Assembly: GCF_015207655.1 (NCBI RefSeq)
Contig: NZ_JADEWN010000025.1
Span: 1-64,000 of the forward strand
Direction: 5' to 3'
DNA from: Gloeocapsopsis crepidinum LEGE 06123
GTDB lineage: Bacteria; Cyanobacteriota; Cyanobacteriia; Cyanobacteriales; Chroococcidiopsidaceae
DNA: 64,000 nt
Each line of letters opens with the position of its first letter. The stretch's first letter is position 1. Made by a program: the position numbers and the translations under genes. The notes under the pieces are model-generated. The model was not told where the DNA came from. It worked only from the letters and a program-made list of their open reading frames with translations, and did no database searches. Positions 8,461 to 16,400 of this stretch are shown here, piece by piece.

Positions 8461-9885
8461 ATGAAGGGTTGTAATTTTCTATATGCAATGCCTCAAAAGA
8501 ACTTGTTTTTTCGCTTGTCCGGTTTACTTCTGAGTACAACTTTACTTCTATTGATGGGAGCAAATAAATCTGACGCAGCAATTATAGACTCAGTAAGAGA
8601 AGATATTGCCACAGCCCGATCGCGTGAGTTTTCAAAATCAAAGGGAGGATCTGCGTGCAACCGATTAGAAAACGTAACTACTTTCACAGGTAATACAGCT
8701 CATCCAGTTCGAGCAGGAAAACAAGCTTTTTTACACTGGGTAAATCGTTGTGGAGAACGTTCTGAGCTAGCAATGCAACGCACTGTTATTGGGAATACCT
8801 ATTGGTACGGTTGGTCAATGTTTATTCCCTCGAACTGGGAAAACCCAGCGGATGATTACGATATTCTGACGCAATGGTCAATATATCCTAATGTTCCTGG
8901 TCGCAGAATGCCTTGCAGTGCAGTTGGTTCGTACATACTCAGAAGTGGTGACTCAATTAGCTTCAGACTCCAAAGGAAAGGCGAAAATTCTGACAGTGAA
9001 TGTACTAGATACTCCTTAGCAAACCTCTCAGAGGTGCGGGGAAAATGGGTAGATTTCGTCATGCATACGAAATGGACTGGAAACAGCGACGGCTTTTTAA
9101 AGCTCTGGATGAAAGTAGGGAACGAACCATATGTTGAGAAGATCAACTACTCTGGGCGCACTTACTGGAATGACGAGGGCACTGGACCTTATTTTAAAAT
9201 GGGCTTATATAAAGGCGATCCAAATTTTAAAGGTGCTGCTCCTCGCTATCTTTATACAGATGAATATCGCTTAGGTGATGCTAATTCTAGCTTTGAAGAA
9301 GTTGCACCCTCTGGCTCTTCGCAAGTACAGCCTCCACCACCTCCACCACCCCAGTTAATTTTTGAAGACTTTTCTACATCTGCTAACAATTTTACTGTTG
9401 ATGCCGGTGGGAGTTGGAGTATAAATAGCGGTAAGTACTTACTGAGAAATACAAATTCAAGTTTGATAGATGTTCCTAACGGCAACATAACTGTTCATAA
9501 GACCTCAGTTCCTACTAACTTTACGCTTACAGCAGATGCAGGCGCAACCGCAGGCTCTAGTGATTGGGATGACTTCTCAGTTATTTTTAATTACCAAAAC
9601 CAGCAAAACTACTACTATGCTAGTTTTAATGAAAGTGACAATGATGGCACTCACGGACTATTCAAAGTAGTAGGAGGAGTAGCAACCCAGATTGCTAACT
9701 TTGATAATACAATCAGGGGAGGAGCTACCTATAATATCAAAGTAGAAAAAAAAGGTAGTACGGTTAATGTGTACCGCGATAATGTATTGCAAGCAGCAGT
9801 TACAGACGCTACATTTTCAGGAGGTAGGGTAGGATTTGGTAGTCGAAATAATCCTGCAACATTTGACAATCTAAAAGTAGAGTAG
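8461..9885 (+). CDS. Secreted polysaccharide lyase (PF14099-like) with C-terminal jelly-roll domain
   Basis: About 474 residues from the ATG at 8461, which has AAGGA some 12 bases upstream. A further in-frame ATG at 8488 would give a tighter signal peptide, and the frame is open back to 8344. The hydrophobic stretch LSGLLLSTTLLLLMG followed by SDAAIIDS marks a signal peptide. The middle domain, with WYGWSMFIPSNW, GKWVDFVMHTKW, and GPYFKMGLYKG, resembles the heparin-lyase-I-like polysaccharide lyase family. A polyproline linker (seven consecutive Pro) leads to a C-terminal concanavalin-like/DUF1080-like beta domain, FEDFSTSANNF to FDNLKVE. It probably cleaves uronic-acid-containing EPS outside the cell. 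It is the only plus-strand gene in the EPS locus. Confidence 0.82.
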   Translation: MKGCNFLYAMPQKNLFFRLSGLLLSTTLLLLMGANKSDAAIIDSVREDIATARSREFSKSKGGSACNRLENVTTFTGNTAHPVRAGKQAFLHWVNRCGERSELAMQRTVIGNTYWYGWSMFIPSNWENPADDYDILTQWSIYPNVPGRRMPCSAVGSYILRSGDSISFRLQRKGENSDSECTRYSLANLSEVRGKWVDFVMHTKWTGNSDGFLKLWMKVGNEPYVEKINYSGRTYWNDEGTGPYFKMGLYKGDPNFKGAAPRYLYTDEYRLGDANSSFEEVAPSGSSQVQPPPPPPPQLIFEDFSTSANNFTVDAGGSWSINSGKYLLRNTNSSLIDVPNGNITVHKTSVPTNFTLTADAGATAGSSDWDDFSVIFNYQNQQNYYYASFNESDNDGTHGLFKVVGGVATQIANFDNTIRGGATYNIKVEKKGSTVNVYRDNVLQAAVTDATFSGGRVGFGSRNNPATFDNLKVE

Positions 9886-9911
9886 CAATAATTAGCTTGT
9901 CTTAAATTTCC

Positions 9912-10862
9912 TCAAGTTTGAGCTTTCTTAGCAAGTTGTCTCTCAGAGTTGAAGTTTAAAAATAGCTGTAGTAAAGGCCAAATTGCAGCTTTAGTTAAAT
10001 CTTTACTCAACCAAATTGAGTTCCAACGCATCCAGCGCAACATTTGTAGATAGCATTGCGTTTTCTCAGCAAAGTTGATTGGCGACCGCTTAATCGCAGC
10101 AAGATATTCTAAAAACCATTTCCACCTTGTCAGATGCAGCTTTCCTTCTTTAGAAGGATCATACCAAGCAATCCGTTGGCGGAAAGCACGATGCGCTCTT
10201 ACTGATGTGTTTGGATGATCTCGTTTAAAGAAGAGATATTCAGGAATTTCATAAAACTCACCATTTAAAACGAGTTCTCCCAGCAAAACTAAGTCTGAAG
10301 ATGGATAACTTCCCATGCGGGCTGTCTGTTTTAAGATGTCTGTTCTGATTAATCCGAAAAGTGGGTGACATCCATGCCCATACCGGACAATTTGATGATA
10401 TTGCTTGAATCTTTTGTGGGGTTCTGGCGATCGCAGATTAAAATCATCAACGTATTTTTCTACTTGCTGTTCGTGTTCATTAATAATGATAGTTTTTGGA
10501 TAGCAGAGAACTACTGCCGGATTACAATCTAGTATCTCAACACATTGCTGTAATAGTTCAGGAGCACACATATCATCGTGACATGCCCATCTGAAGTACT
10601 TGCTATTCGCAAGCTCTAAAACACGATTAAAGTTCCAGCCAGCCCCAAGATTTTGTTCGTTACGATAGTAACGGATGCGCGAATCTTGATCGGCATATGC
10701 TCGACAAATTTCTGCGGTTGCGTCAGTGGAGCCATTATCAGAAACGATAAGTTCAAAATCTTGGAATGTCTGAGCTAATAGTGAGTCTAATGCTTGTTTA
10801 AGATAGATAGCACCATTATATACAGGCATTCCAATACTGACTCGCGGTTGAGTATTGTTCAT
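9912..10862 (-). CDS. Family 2 glycosyltransferase
   Basis: A 316-residue GT-A-fold enzyme. RVSIGMPVYNGAIYLKQALDSLL opens the nucleotide-sugar-binding domain, FELIVSDNGSTD follows, and WACHDDMC supplies the DxD-like metal-binding motif near residue 95. The C-terminus (FAEKTQCYLQMLRW) is basic and amphipathic. Family 2 members build polysaccharide repeat units at the cytoplasmic membrane. The gene is the last of the minus-strand block before the plus-strand lyase and lies 50 bases downstream of the Alg13-like gene. Specificity is unknown. Confidence 0.92.
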   Translation of the reverse strand: MNNTQPRVSIGMPVYNGAIYLKQALDSLLAQTFQDFELIVSDNGSTDATAEICRAYADQDSRIRYYRNEQNLGAGWNFNRVLELANSKYFRWACHDDMCAPELLQQCVEILDCNPAVVLCYPKTIIINEHEQQVEKYVDDFNLRSPEPHKRFKQYHQIVRYGHGCHPLFGLIRTDILKQTARMGSYPSSDLVLLGELVLNGEFYEIPEYLFFKRDHPNTSVRAHRAFRQRIAWYDPSKEGKLHLTRWKWFLEYLAAIKRSPINFAEKTQCYLQMLRWMRWNSIWLSKDLTKAAIWPLLQLFLNFNSERQLAKKAQT

Positions 10863-10911
10863 TATTCTCTCTCAGCTAAGGAGTCATGCAATGAAGCTTT
10901 CAAATTTAGAG

Positions 10912-11406
10912 TTATTTTTGCAGATTTAGAACTTTATACCTTGTAATCAAATGCTCTGCTAGTAAAGGAGCATCAAACAATTTGTCATGTAAGGGAGATG
11001 GTGGTTGTTTGATGTATCGAATTAACTGCTCAAGTTCGGTACAGTAATGTACACCAAATCTCTCGACAGCACGAGCAAATAGTAGCTGATGCTCGTCAAT
11101 ATGTTCTCCGTAACGTTTTAGTCTAGGGATGAGCACAAAACAAGCTCCCATCCCTGCTAACATTCGTGTGGAGCCTTGTCCTGCATGAGAAACAACTAAA
11201 GATGCTTGCTTCACTGCAGCTTGCATTTCAGCAGTCGTTAATGAAGATACGTTCGTAAGTAAAGGATGACTTAGTTGAGCAACAGACGTAGCACCATGCT
11301 GAAATAATACTGGCTCAACAATAATTTCTTCCTGTAAAAGAACTTGCAACCAATTAGCTGCTCGATCGAAAGGGAAGAATATCGTTCCAACTGTGAAGAT
11401 AATCAT
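10912..11406 (-). CDS. Alg13/PssE-like glycosyltransferase catalytic subunit (GT28 C-terminal domain)
   Basis: A 164-residue stand-alone GT28 C-terminal domain. MIIFTVGTIFFPFDR matches the start of Alg13/EpsF, usually VTVGT, and VVSHAGQGSTRMLAGMGACFVLIPRL is the UDP-sugar-binding segment with His and Gly-rich loop. In eukaryotes Alg13 joins membrane-bound Alg14 to form one GlcNAc transferase. In bacteria PssD/PssE or EpsE/EpsF do the same with glucuronic acid or galactose. The partner-like gene lies immediately upstream at 11536-11985, so the two very probably form one enzyme at the membrane adding the second sugar of the EPS repeat. Confidence 0.85.
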   Translation of the reverse strand: MIIFTVGTIFFPFDRAANWLQVLLQEEIIVEPVLFQHGATSVAQLSHPLLTNVSSLTTAEMQAAVKQASLVVSHAGQGSTRMLAGMGACFVLIPRLKRYGEHIDEHQLLFARAVERFGVHYCTELEQLIRYIKQPPSPLHDKLFDAPLLAEHLITRYKVLNLQK

Positions 11407-11535
11407 GGCATAAACCTTTGCCGAAACCCTCCTGTAACTACCAAAACAAAATATAGATACAATCTCGTTTGCAACAAGTATTCCGGTAGTAGAAGTTCAA
11501 TAGATATCGAAACGCGAAGTTCAACTGTTAGGCAC

Positions 11536-11985
11536 TTAAGCAACAACACCTTTGTATTGAGCTTTGGGATAACGCTGTACGCATTCAGGCCATTGTACGT
11601 AAAATTCGTCTACGAGGTTGTAGACCATTTTCCCGCTTAGACTCAGTTCATTAGCACGAGTAATACTCTCAACAAATACCGTTTTTATGCCAAAAAACTT
11701 GCTAGCTAAAACAAAAGGCACAGCAAGACTTGCGCCAGTAGACATAACTAAGTCAGGCTTGCTTTTATCTAAGATAGTTAAAGCCTTAGTAAAGTTAACG
11801 CATGCTGGAAAAAGCATGCGAGCTTCTTGCATTTCTACCCAATTAACTACTTCTTTGTCGTATAAACTTTGCGTGTCCCATTTTGGATAAGTAACCCATT
11901 CTCGCGAATAAGCTGACCAAAAACTTTTGAGTCCCATCATAGTGGAGAAGTGTCCACCTGGGTTGCAAACCAATAACAACTTCAT
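11536..11985 (-). CDS. Alg14/PssD-like membrane-anchoring glycosyltransferase subunit
   Basis: 149 residues. MKLLLVCNPGGHFSTMM is the Alg14/EpsE signature (GGH), and PDLVMSTGASLAVPFVLASKFFG plus VFVESITRANELSLSGKM complete the GT28 N-terminal acceptor-binding domain. The family recruits the Alg13-like subunit to the membrane. The catalytic partner follows at 11406 after a 129-base gap, longer than is usual for this pair and without a visible gene. Together with the Alg13-like protein it probably forms a two-chain glycosyltransferase. Which sugar it transfers is unknown. Confidence 0.85.
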   Translation of the reverse strand: MKLLLVCNPGGHFSTMMGLKSFWSAYSREWVTYPKWDTQSLYDKEVVNWVEMQEARMLFPACVNFTKALTILDKSKPDLVMSTGASLAVPFVLASKFFGIKTVFVESITRANELSLSGKMVYNLVDEFYVQWPECVQRYPKAQYKGVVA

Positions 11986-12046
11986 CTTATTTAACTCCAG
12001 CAGGAATTACGTAATGTGAATTAAGTGATCGACAACATTTTTCGAC

Positions 12047-12073
12047 ATAAAAAAGCAGGCAACTGCATCGCCT
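12047..12073 (-). terminator. Candidate rho-independent terminator downstream of the minus-strand lyase
   Basis: On the minus strand a short stem GCAG-TTGC-CTGC, with an alternative AGGC/GCCT pairing, is followed directly by TTTTTT. It lies about 65 bases after the lyase stop codon at 12136. The stem is short, so confidence is moderate. Confidence 0.5.
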
Positions 12074-12135
12074 ATTCAAATTTTTTTTACTACTAAAATG
12101 CAAAAAATGTTAACACAAACTCCTGCCAGTTCGCG

Positions 12136-12996
12136 TTAATTATGACACCTCAACCCTAACATTTCAGATAGTTTGGGAGCATACCTACAGGTAAGCAATT
12201 CTCTAGCAGGATTAACTGCTTGGAAGTTAGAAGTAGCATCTCCTAGGCGATATCCTCCGGTATACAAATATCGCGGAGCAGGACCTGGAAAATTTGGATT
12301 ACCTTTGTATAATCCCATCTTGAAGTAAGGACCGGTTTTTGCATGGTTCCAATATGTAGAACCAATATGCTCAACCTTCAATTGATAAGGTTCATCGCCT
12401 ATCTTCATCCAGAGTTTAAGATGACCGTCCTTGTTACCCGTCCATTTTGCATGCATAACAAAATCGACCCATTTCCCTCTCATCTCAGCGACTTTTGCTA
12501 AAGGGTATTTAGTACAAACGACTTCTTTTGTATCTCCCTGACGTTGAAACGCGAATGTCAACGTATCCTTGCTACGAGCAATGTAGGAGCCTGCTGCACC
12601 ACAAGCTTCTTTGAAGCGGATCTGAGCCGGATAAACTAACCACTGATTGACAATATCGTATCCTCTTGAAGTATCTTGCCAACTGGGGGGAATATAAATT
12701 GACCATCCATACCAATATGTATTTCCCAGAACAGTTCGTTTCATTGCTAATTCAGAACGTTCTCCACAACGCGCTACCCAATGGAGAAATGCTTGTCGCC
12801 CAGCTATAGTACTATCAGTAACATTCTCTAACTTGTTACATGCATCTCCTCCCTTTGAATTTGAAAACTCGCGAGATCTAGCTTGACTAATGTCTTCAGT
12901 AACTGAATCAATGACTTTTGCCTGTGTTGTATATCCTGCTAAAGATAATAGAATAGTTGCACTGAAGACCAAACTGAACCAAGACTTGACTTTCAT
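12136..12996 (-). CDS. Secreted polysaccharide lyase (PF14099-like), single-domain paralogue
   Basis: About 286 residues from the ATG at 12996. The frame is open to a TTG at 13020, but the ATG places the basic residues of the signal peptide (MKVKSWFSLVF) correctly. The cleavage region is around TTQAKVIDS. The mature part closely matches the plus-strand lyase at 8461: IDSV-EDI--ARSREFS-SKGG, HWV-RCGERSELAM-RTV, GNTYWYGWS, GKWVDFVMH-KWTGN, GPYFKMGLYKGNPNF. It lacks the polyproline linker and C-terminal domain of that protein and ends in a Cys-containing tail. It is likely to be an extracellular or periplasmic lyase acting on the same or a related EPS. Confidence 0.82.
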   Translation of the reverse strand: MKVKSWFSLVFSATILLSLAGYTTQAKVIDSVTEDISQARSREFSNSKGGDACNKLENVTDSTIAGRQAFLHWVARCGERSELAMKRTVLGNTYWYGWSIYIPPSWQDTSRGYDIVNQWLVYPAQIRFKEACGAAGSYIARSKDTLTFAFQRQGDTKEVVCTKYPLAKVAEMRGKWVDFVMHAKWTGNKDGHLKLWMKIGDEPYQLKVEHIGSTYWNHAKTGPYFKMGLYKGNPNFPGPAPRYLYTGGYRLGDATSNFQAVNPARELLTCRYAPKLSEMLGLRCHN

Positions 12997-13135
12997 GACA
13001 GGTTCTTCTATGTAGAGCAATTGCTATTACAGTTTAGGTAAGCATGAGTGCATTATAGATAACTTCTAAAACTACTTATTAATGGTAGAAACTTATTGAA
13101 AGTATTGTTTATTGAAAAAATGAAGAAAACAACTT

Positions 13136-14011
13136 CTATGTAGCTTTTTTCACAAAGTTTTCTAACGCGTATTGATATACTTCAATATCTGGTTGACAAA
13201 TTTCCCTAATTTTTTTTTCAATTTCGGGTGTAACAACAGCTTGTTGAATTTTTTTTGGTTTAGGACTTTGATTAAATCTCCTTATTTTTAATTTTTTGCC
13301 AAACTTTTTTTCAAATTGATTGAGAAAATCTGGTGTATATTCTAAGCAACCAACAACCTTAAATTTATGTAAATTCTCTTTAGCTCTAGCGATTGCTTTT
13401 TGGGAGCTATAATCTCCTGATTTATCCAAGCCACCAATACTCTTGACATATAAACATCCCCCTTTAATTGCACTATCTGATTTCAAAAAGTCAGAAAATT
13501 CTCCTTCTAGTTGGTGTTTCTTATATCGGTTATAAAAATAAGCTGAAATCCATCTTTTTACTGGTTCTCTCAAAACTGTAACAAACGCATACTTTTTAGC
13601 AAAATATTGATAAGCTGTATTACTAAAAGCAAAGTGTCCAGCAATATACTTAATATTTGGCTGACACATATAGTATAAAAGTAAGTCTTCGCGGAACTTA
13701 GCTATTAAATAATCGCTATATGCGGCTGTCGTTTCAGAAGACAGATCTATTTGAGAAATGATTTTTTGAGCAGCACTAGATGCGGCTTGCCCATTAAGAT
13801 GAAATGTATTTTCGTCGAGAATGCTGCCTAGATGATGGTAACAAGACTTAATTGCTTGAGTAATTGATGTTCCTCCGCATTTATGGAGATGAACATAGAC
13901 AATATTTTCTTGTAGAGAGCCGTCGAGGAAGTTATTGCTAATAGATGTTAGAACATCCAAGTATTTTACAGCTTTTTCAAAAGAAGGCATACTAACAAAG
14001 TTACTTACCAT
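13136..14011 (-). CDS. Sulfotransferase family protein
   Basis: 291 residues with the two PAPS-binding elements of carbohydrate sulfotransferases. YVHLHKCGGTSITQAI (near residues 39-54) is the 5'-phosphosulfate loop, and FVTVLREPVKRWISAYFYNRY (near 143-163) holds the 3'-phosphate Arg/Ser. The C-terminal LEYTPDFLNQFEKKFG is typical of Sulfotransfer_2 proteins. It would transfer sulfate from PAPS to a sugar hydroxyl. Placement between a lyase and a GT4 enzyme in the EPS locus suggests the polymer is sulfated. The coding strand is AT-rich relative to neighbours, hinting at a different history. Exact acceptor unknown. Confidence 0.85.
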   Translation of the reverse strand: MVSNFVSMPSFEKAVKYLDVLTSISNNFLDGSLQENIVYVHLHKCGGTSITQAIKSCYHHLGSILDENTFHLNGQAASSAAQKIISQIDLSSETTAAYSDYLIAKFREDLLLYYMCQPNIKYIAGHFAFSNTAYQYFAKKYAFVTVLREPVKRWISAYFYNRYKKHQLEGEFSDFLKSDSAIKGGCLYVKSIGGLDKSGDYSSQKAIARAKENLHKFKVVGCLEYTPDFLNQFEKKFGKKLKIRRFNQSPKPKKIQQAVVTPEIEKKIREICQPDIEVYQYALENFVKKAT

Positions 14012-14072
14012 AGTTATTAATCAACAGTTACTAATCAGCTAAATGTGTAAGAAGATAAAATACTATTGCAGC

Positions 14073-15197
14073 TTAAAATTGTTGAATAAGTGAATCATAA
14101 ATAGCTTCTAACTTAGAAGTTTGCTTGCGAATATCAAACATTTCGCAGGTGAATTGGCGTCCGTGCTGTCCCATTTTTTCACCTATAGCACAATCAGATA
14201 GTAGTATATCTAGCTTTTCTGCCAAAGCTACGTCATCTTTTTCTTGTACAAGAAAGCCTGTTTCACCATCTAAAATTGCTTCAGGAATACCACTATGCCA
14301 AGTAGAAACAACTGGTATTCCACACGCAGAAGCTTCGTTAATGACGATTGGTAGTCCTTCACAATCTCCATTTTTTGCAGTTTGGCTGGCTAATGCAAAA
14401 ACTTCTGCGCCACGCATCAAATTTAATACTACTTCATGTGGTTGTGCGCCAAGAAAGCGTACCCGCTGCTCGATCCCAAGAGCTTTTGTTAAGCTATGTA
14501 GTGTATTACTTAAAGTACCTGTTCCTACCTGGATCAGCAAAACTTCAGGATGTTTGTTAGTAATTTTTGCGAAGGCGCGTAACAGGGTATCGATACCTTT
14601 TTTTTGTGTATGTCTACCAACACAGAGAATATAGCGTTCCTTAGATTTTTTACCAGGAGAAAATTTCTCTATATCTACACCAATATAGTGTTGGATAATT
14701 TTTTCTTTTGGGTATTTTTTTTCTAGAAGCTTATTTTTTATAAAGTTAGAAACAGCAAGAAACTTTGTAGCTTTTCTTTTAAGCTCTTCCTCATGAAAAA
14801 TTAGCTGATAGTATAAGAACTTACCTTTGCGCCATAGTGCTGTACGTGAAATAGTAATATCATAGCCATGAAAAGTAACCATCAATGGAACTCTTAACTC
14901 TTCAGCTATGGACATAGCATACACACCATCGGGACCAAAATGGGCATGAATTAAAGCTAGGTTTCTTAAAGAATCAAAGTCTTTGAATAACTTGTGTGAT
15001 CGCGTTAAAAGAAAAGCAGCTTGTTTAATACCTAATAAGTCATTTTGACTAACAGCAATGTTAGAAAATGGTATATCTTGCAAAAGAGTATTCGAGATGA
15101 AAGTAGGCTGATACCGCATCATATTGTAAGATTGCTCTTTGATAAAAGCTTCCGACGTAAGAGGAAAAACTCTTCGATAGATGCCGATAGTTTTCAT
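14073..15197 (-). CDS. Family 4 glycosyltransferase (WcaL-like)
   Basis: 374 residues with a GT-B fold. The N-terminal half contains LIHAHFGPDGVYAMSIAEELRVPLMVTFHG, seen in colanic-acid-type transferases. The C-terminal half has ILCVGRHTQKKGIDTLLRAF (the nucleotide-sugar-binding start) and EGLPIVINEASACGIPVVST (the EX7E motif) near residues 275-295. These retaining enzymes add a sugar to the growing EPS repeat unit. It follows the other GT4 gene on the minus strand with a 25-base gap, so the two are probably co-transcribed. Confidence 0.92.
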   Translation of the reverse strand: MKTIGIYRRVFPLTSEAFIKEQSYNMMRYQPTFISNTLLQDIPFSNIAVSQNDLLGIKQAAFLLTRSHKLFKDFDSLRNLALIHAHFGPDGVYAMSIAEELRVPLMVTFHGYDITISRTALWRKGKFLYYQLIFHEEELKRKATKFLAVSNFIKNKLLEKKYPKEKIIQHYIGVDIEKFSPGKKSKERYILCVGRHTQKKGIDTLLRAFAKITNKHPEVLLIQVGTGTLSNTLHSLTKALGIEQRVRFLGAQPHEVVLNLMRGAEVFALASQTAKNGDCEGLPIVINEASACGIPVVSTWHSGIPEAILDGETGFLVQEKDDVALAEKLDILLSDCAIGEKMGQHGRQFTCEMFDIRKQTSKLEAIYDSLIQQF

Positions 15198-15221
15198 ACC
15201 TAGTAGCTCTCACCGCAACGA

Positions 15222-16400
15222 TTAGTAAACTAGTTCAGTTTCAGGCAATTTAGTGGAATTTAGCCCTGTAATTTTCATTATTCGGCGCGTGTAACCGCTA
15301 ATGCTGCAATGCGTCTCAACCCAACGTTGACCTTGAGCAAGAAGTTTTAAGGTGTTGGAAGTATGAGCAATATGTACAATTGTTTCAGCTGCTGCTGCTG
15401 GATCGTGCGGATTCACCGTCCACTCTGGAGCAAAATTATTAAGGATTTCCCCGATACCTCCGGTTCGGCTACCAACGACTGGTACACCACATGCGATCGC
15501 TTCAACCACAGTTCGTCCAAAAGGTTCTCTAGGAGCGAGAGTAACTACAACATCAGCATATTTATAGTAGTTCTCGATATCCAACGCGGGCGGTAGAATT
15601 GTAAAGCGGTCTGCAACTCCTAAATCTTCGGCTTGCGCAATCAAAGCACGGCTGCGAGTTTGCTCAGAAGATGTATCTTGTCCAATAATGACTCCGTGGT
15701 AGTGATGACCGGCAGCTTTTAACTGGGCTAGAACGATAGGAAGCAATCGCAAGTTTTTATCATTGACACGATCTTTGCTAATTCGCGAAGGTGTTAGAAT
15801 AATCCGTGCACCTGAAGCTAGGATTGGTTGTAACTTTTGGGGAGGAGAACCAACTGGAGGGCGAGTGTTAAATAAGTCAAGATCTATTGGCGGATGTAGA
15901 ATTCCTTGAACCTCACCCAATCTACCGCGAACATTTTCAGCCGTGAATTTTGAGTTACACAAGATGCGAGGTGCAAGACAAGCAAATACTGCATTGCGAC
16001 TAAGGTTTCCCAGTGAATTGTGCGAAATTGCTAAGTCACGAAACATATAGTATACAGGACGACGACTCAAGCGTAGAGAAATAATGTGTAAGGCGATCGC
16101 AGGTAAAGTTTTACTTGTTGCACAATTTTCTAACAACAGTGGATAATCATGTGGTTGCTGACTCACCCAATTAAGTGCTCGTTGTACAAACTGGCGCTGA
16201 TCTTGAGCAGGAATCGTTGTTAAACAATGCCCTAAATTTTTCTGCTGCAGATATTCCTCAATTAAAGAACCAGCTTGAGTCAGTATGCATATCTGGTTTG
16301 ATTCACCGTATTGCTCAAATCCTTTGACCATCGCTAAGAGGGAAACCGTATTCCCCCCTAAGCTTTTACACCATCCTGGAATAACTAGAAGCTTATGCAT
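15222..16400 (-). CDS. Family 4 glycosyltransferase
   Basis: About 392 residues from the ATG at 16400, overlapping the end of the upstream membrane protein by 8 bases, which fits translational coupling. The frame extends to a TTG at 16448, but that would add a tail inside the upstream gene. The translation begins MHKLLVIPGWCKSLGGNTVSL, matching the GT-B N-terminal glycine-rich loop. ILTPSRISKDRVNDKNLRLL and EPFGRTVVEAIACGVPVVGS (EX7E) mark the C-terminal GT4 domain. It acts in EPS repeat-unit assembly. Donor and acceptor are unknown. Confidence 0.92.
   Translation of the reverse strand: MHKLLVIPGWCKSLGGNTVSLLAMVKGFEQYGESNQICILTQAGSLIEEYLQQKNLGHCLTTIPAQDQRQFVQRALNWVSQQPHDYPLLLENCATSKTLPAIALHIISLRLSRRPVYYMFRDLAISHNSLGNLSRNAVFACLAPRILCNSKFTAENVRGRLGEVQGILHPPIDLDLFNTRPPVGSPPQKLQPILASGARIILTPSRISKDRVNDKNLRLLPIVLAQLKAAGHHYHGVIIGQDTSSEQTRSRALIAQAEDLGVADRFTILPPALDIENYYKYADVVVTLAPREPFGRTVVEAIACGVPVVGSRTGGIGEILNNFAPEWTVNPHDPAAAAETIVHIAHTSNTLKLLAQGQRWVETHCSISGYTRRIMKITGLNSTKLPETELVY

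Noticed and set aside
14125-14634. 169-codon plus-strand frame across the GT4 gene
   Set aside because: The GT4 EX7E and Rossmann motifs lie on the minus strand here. The plus-strand translation has no domain.
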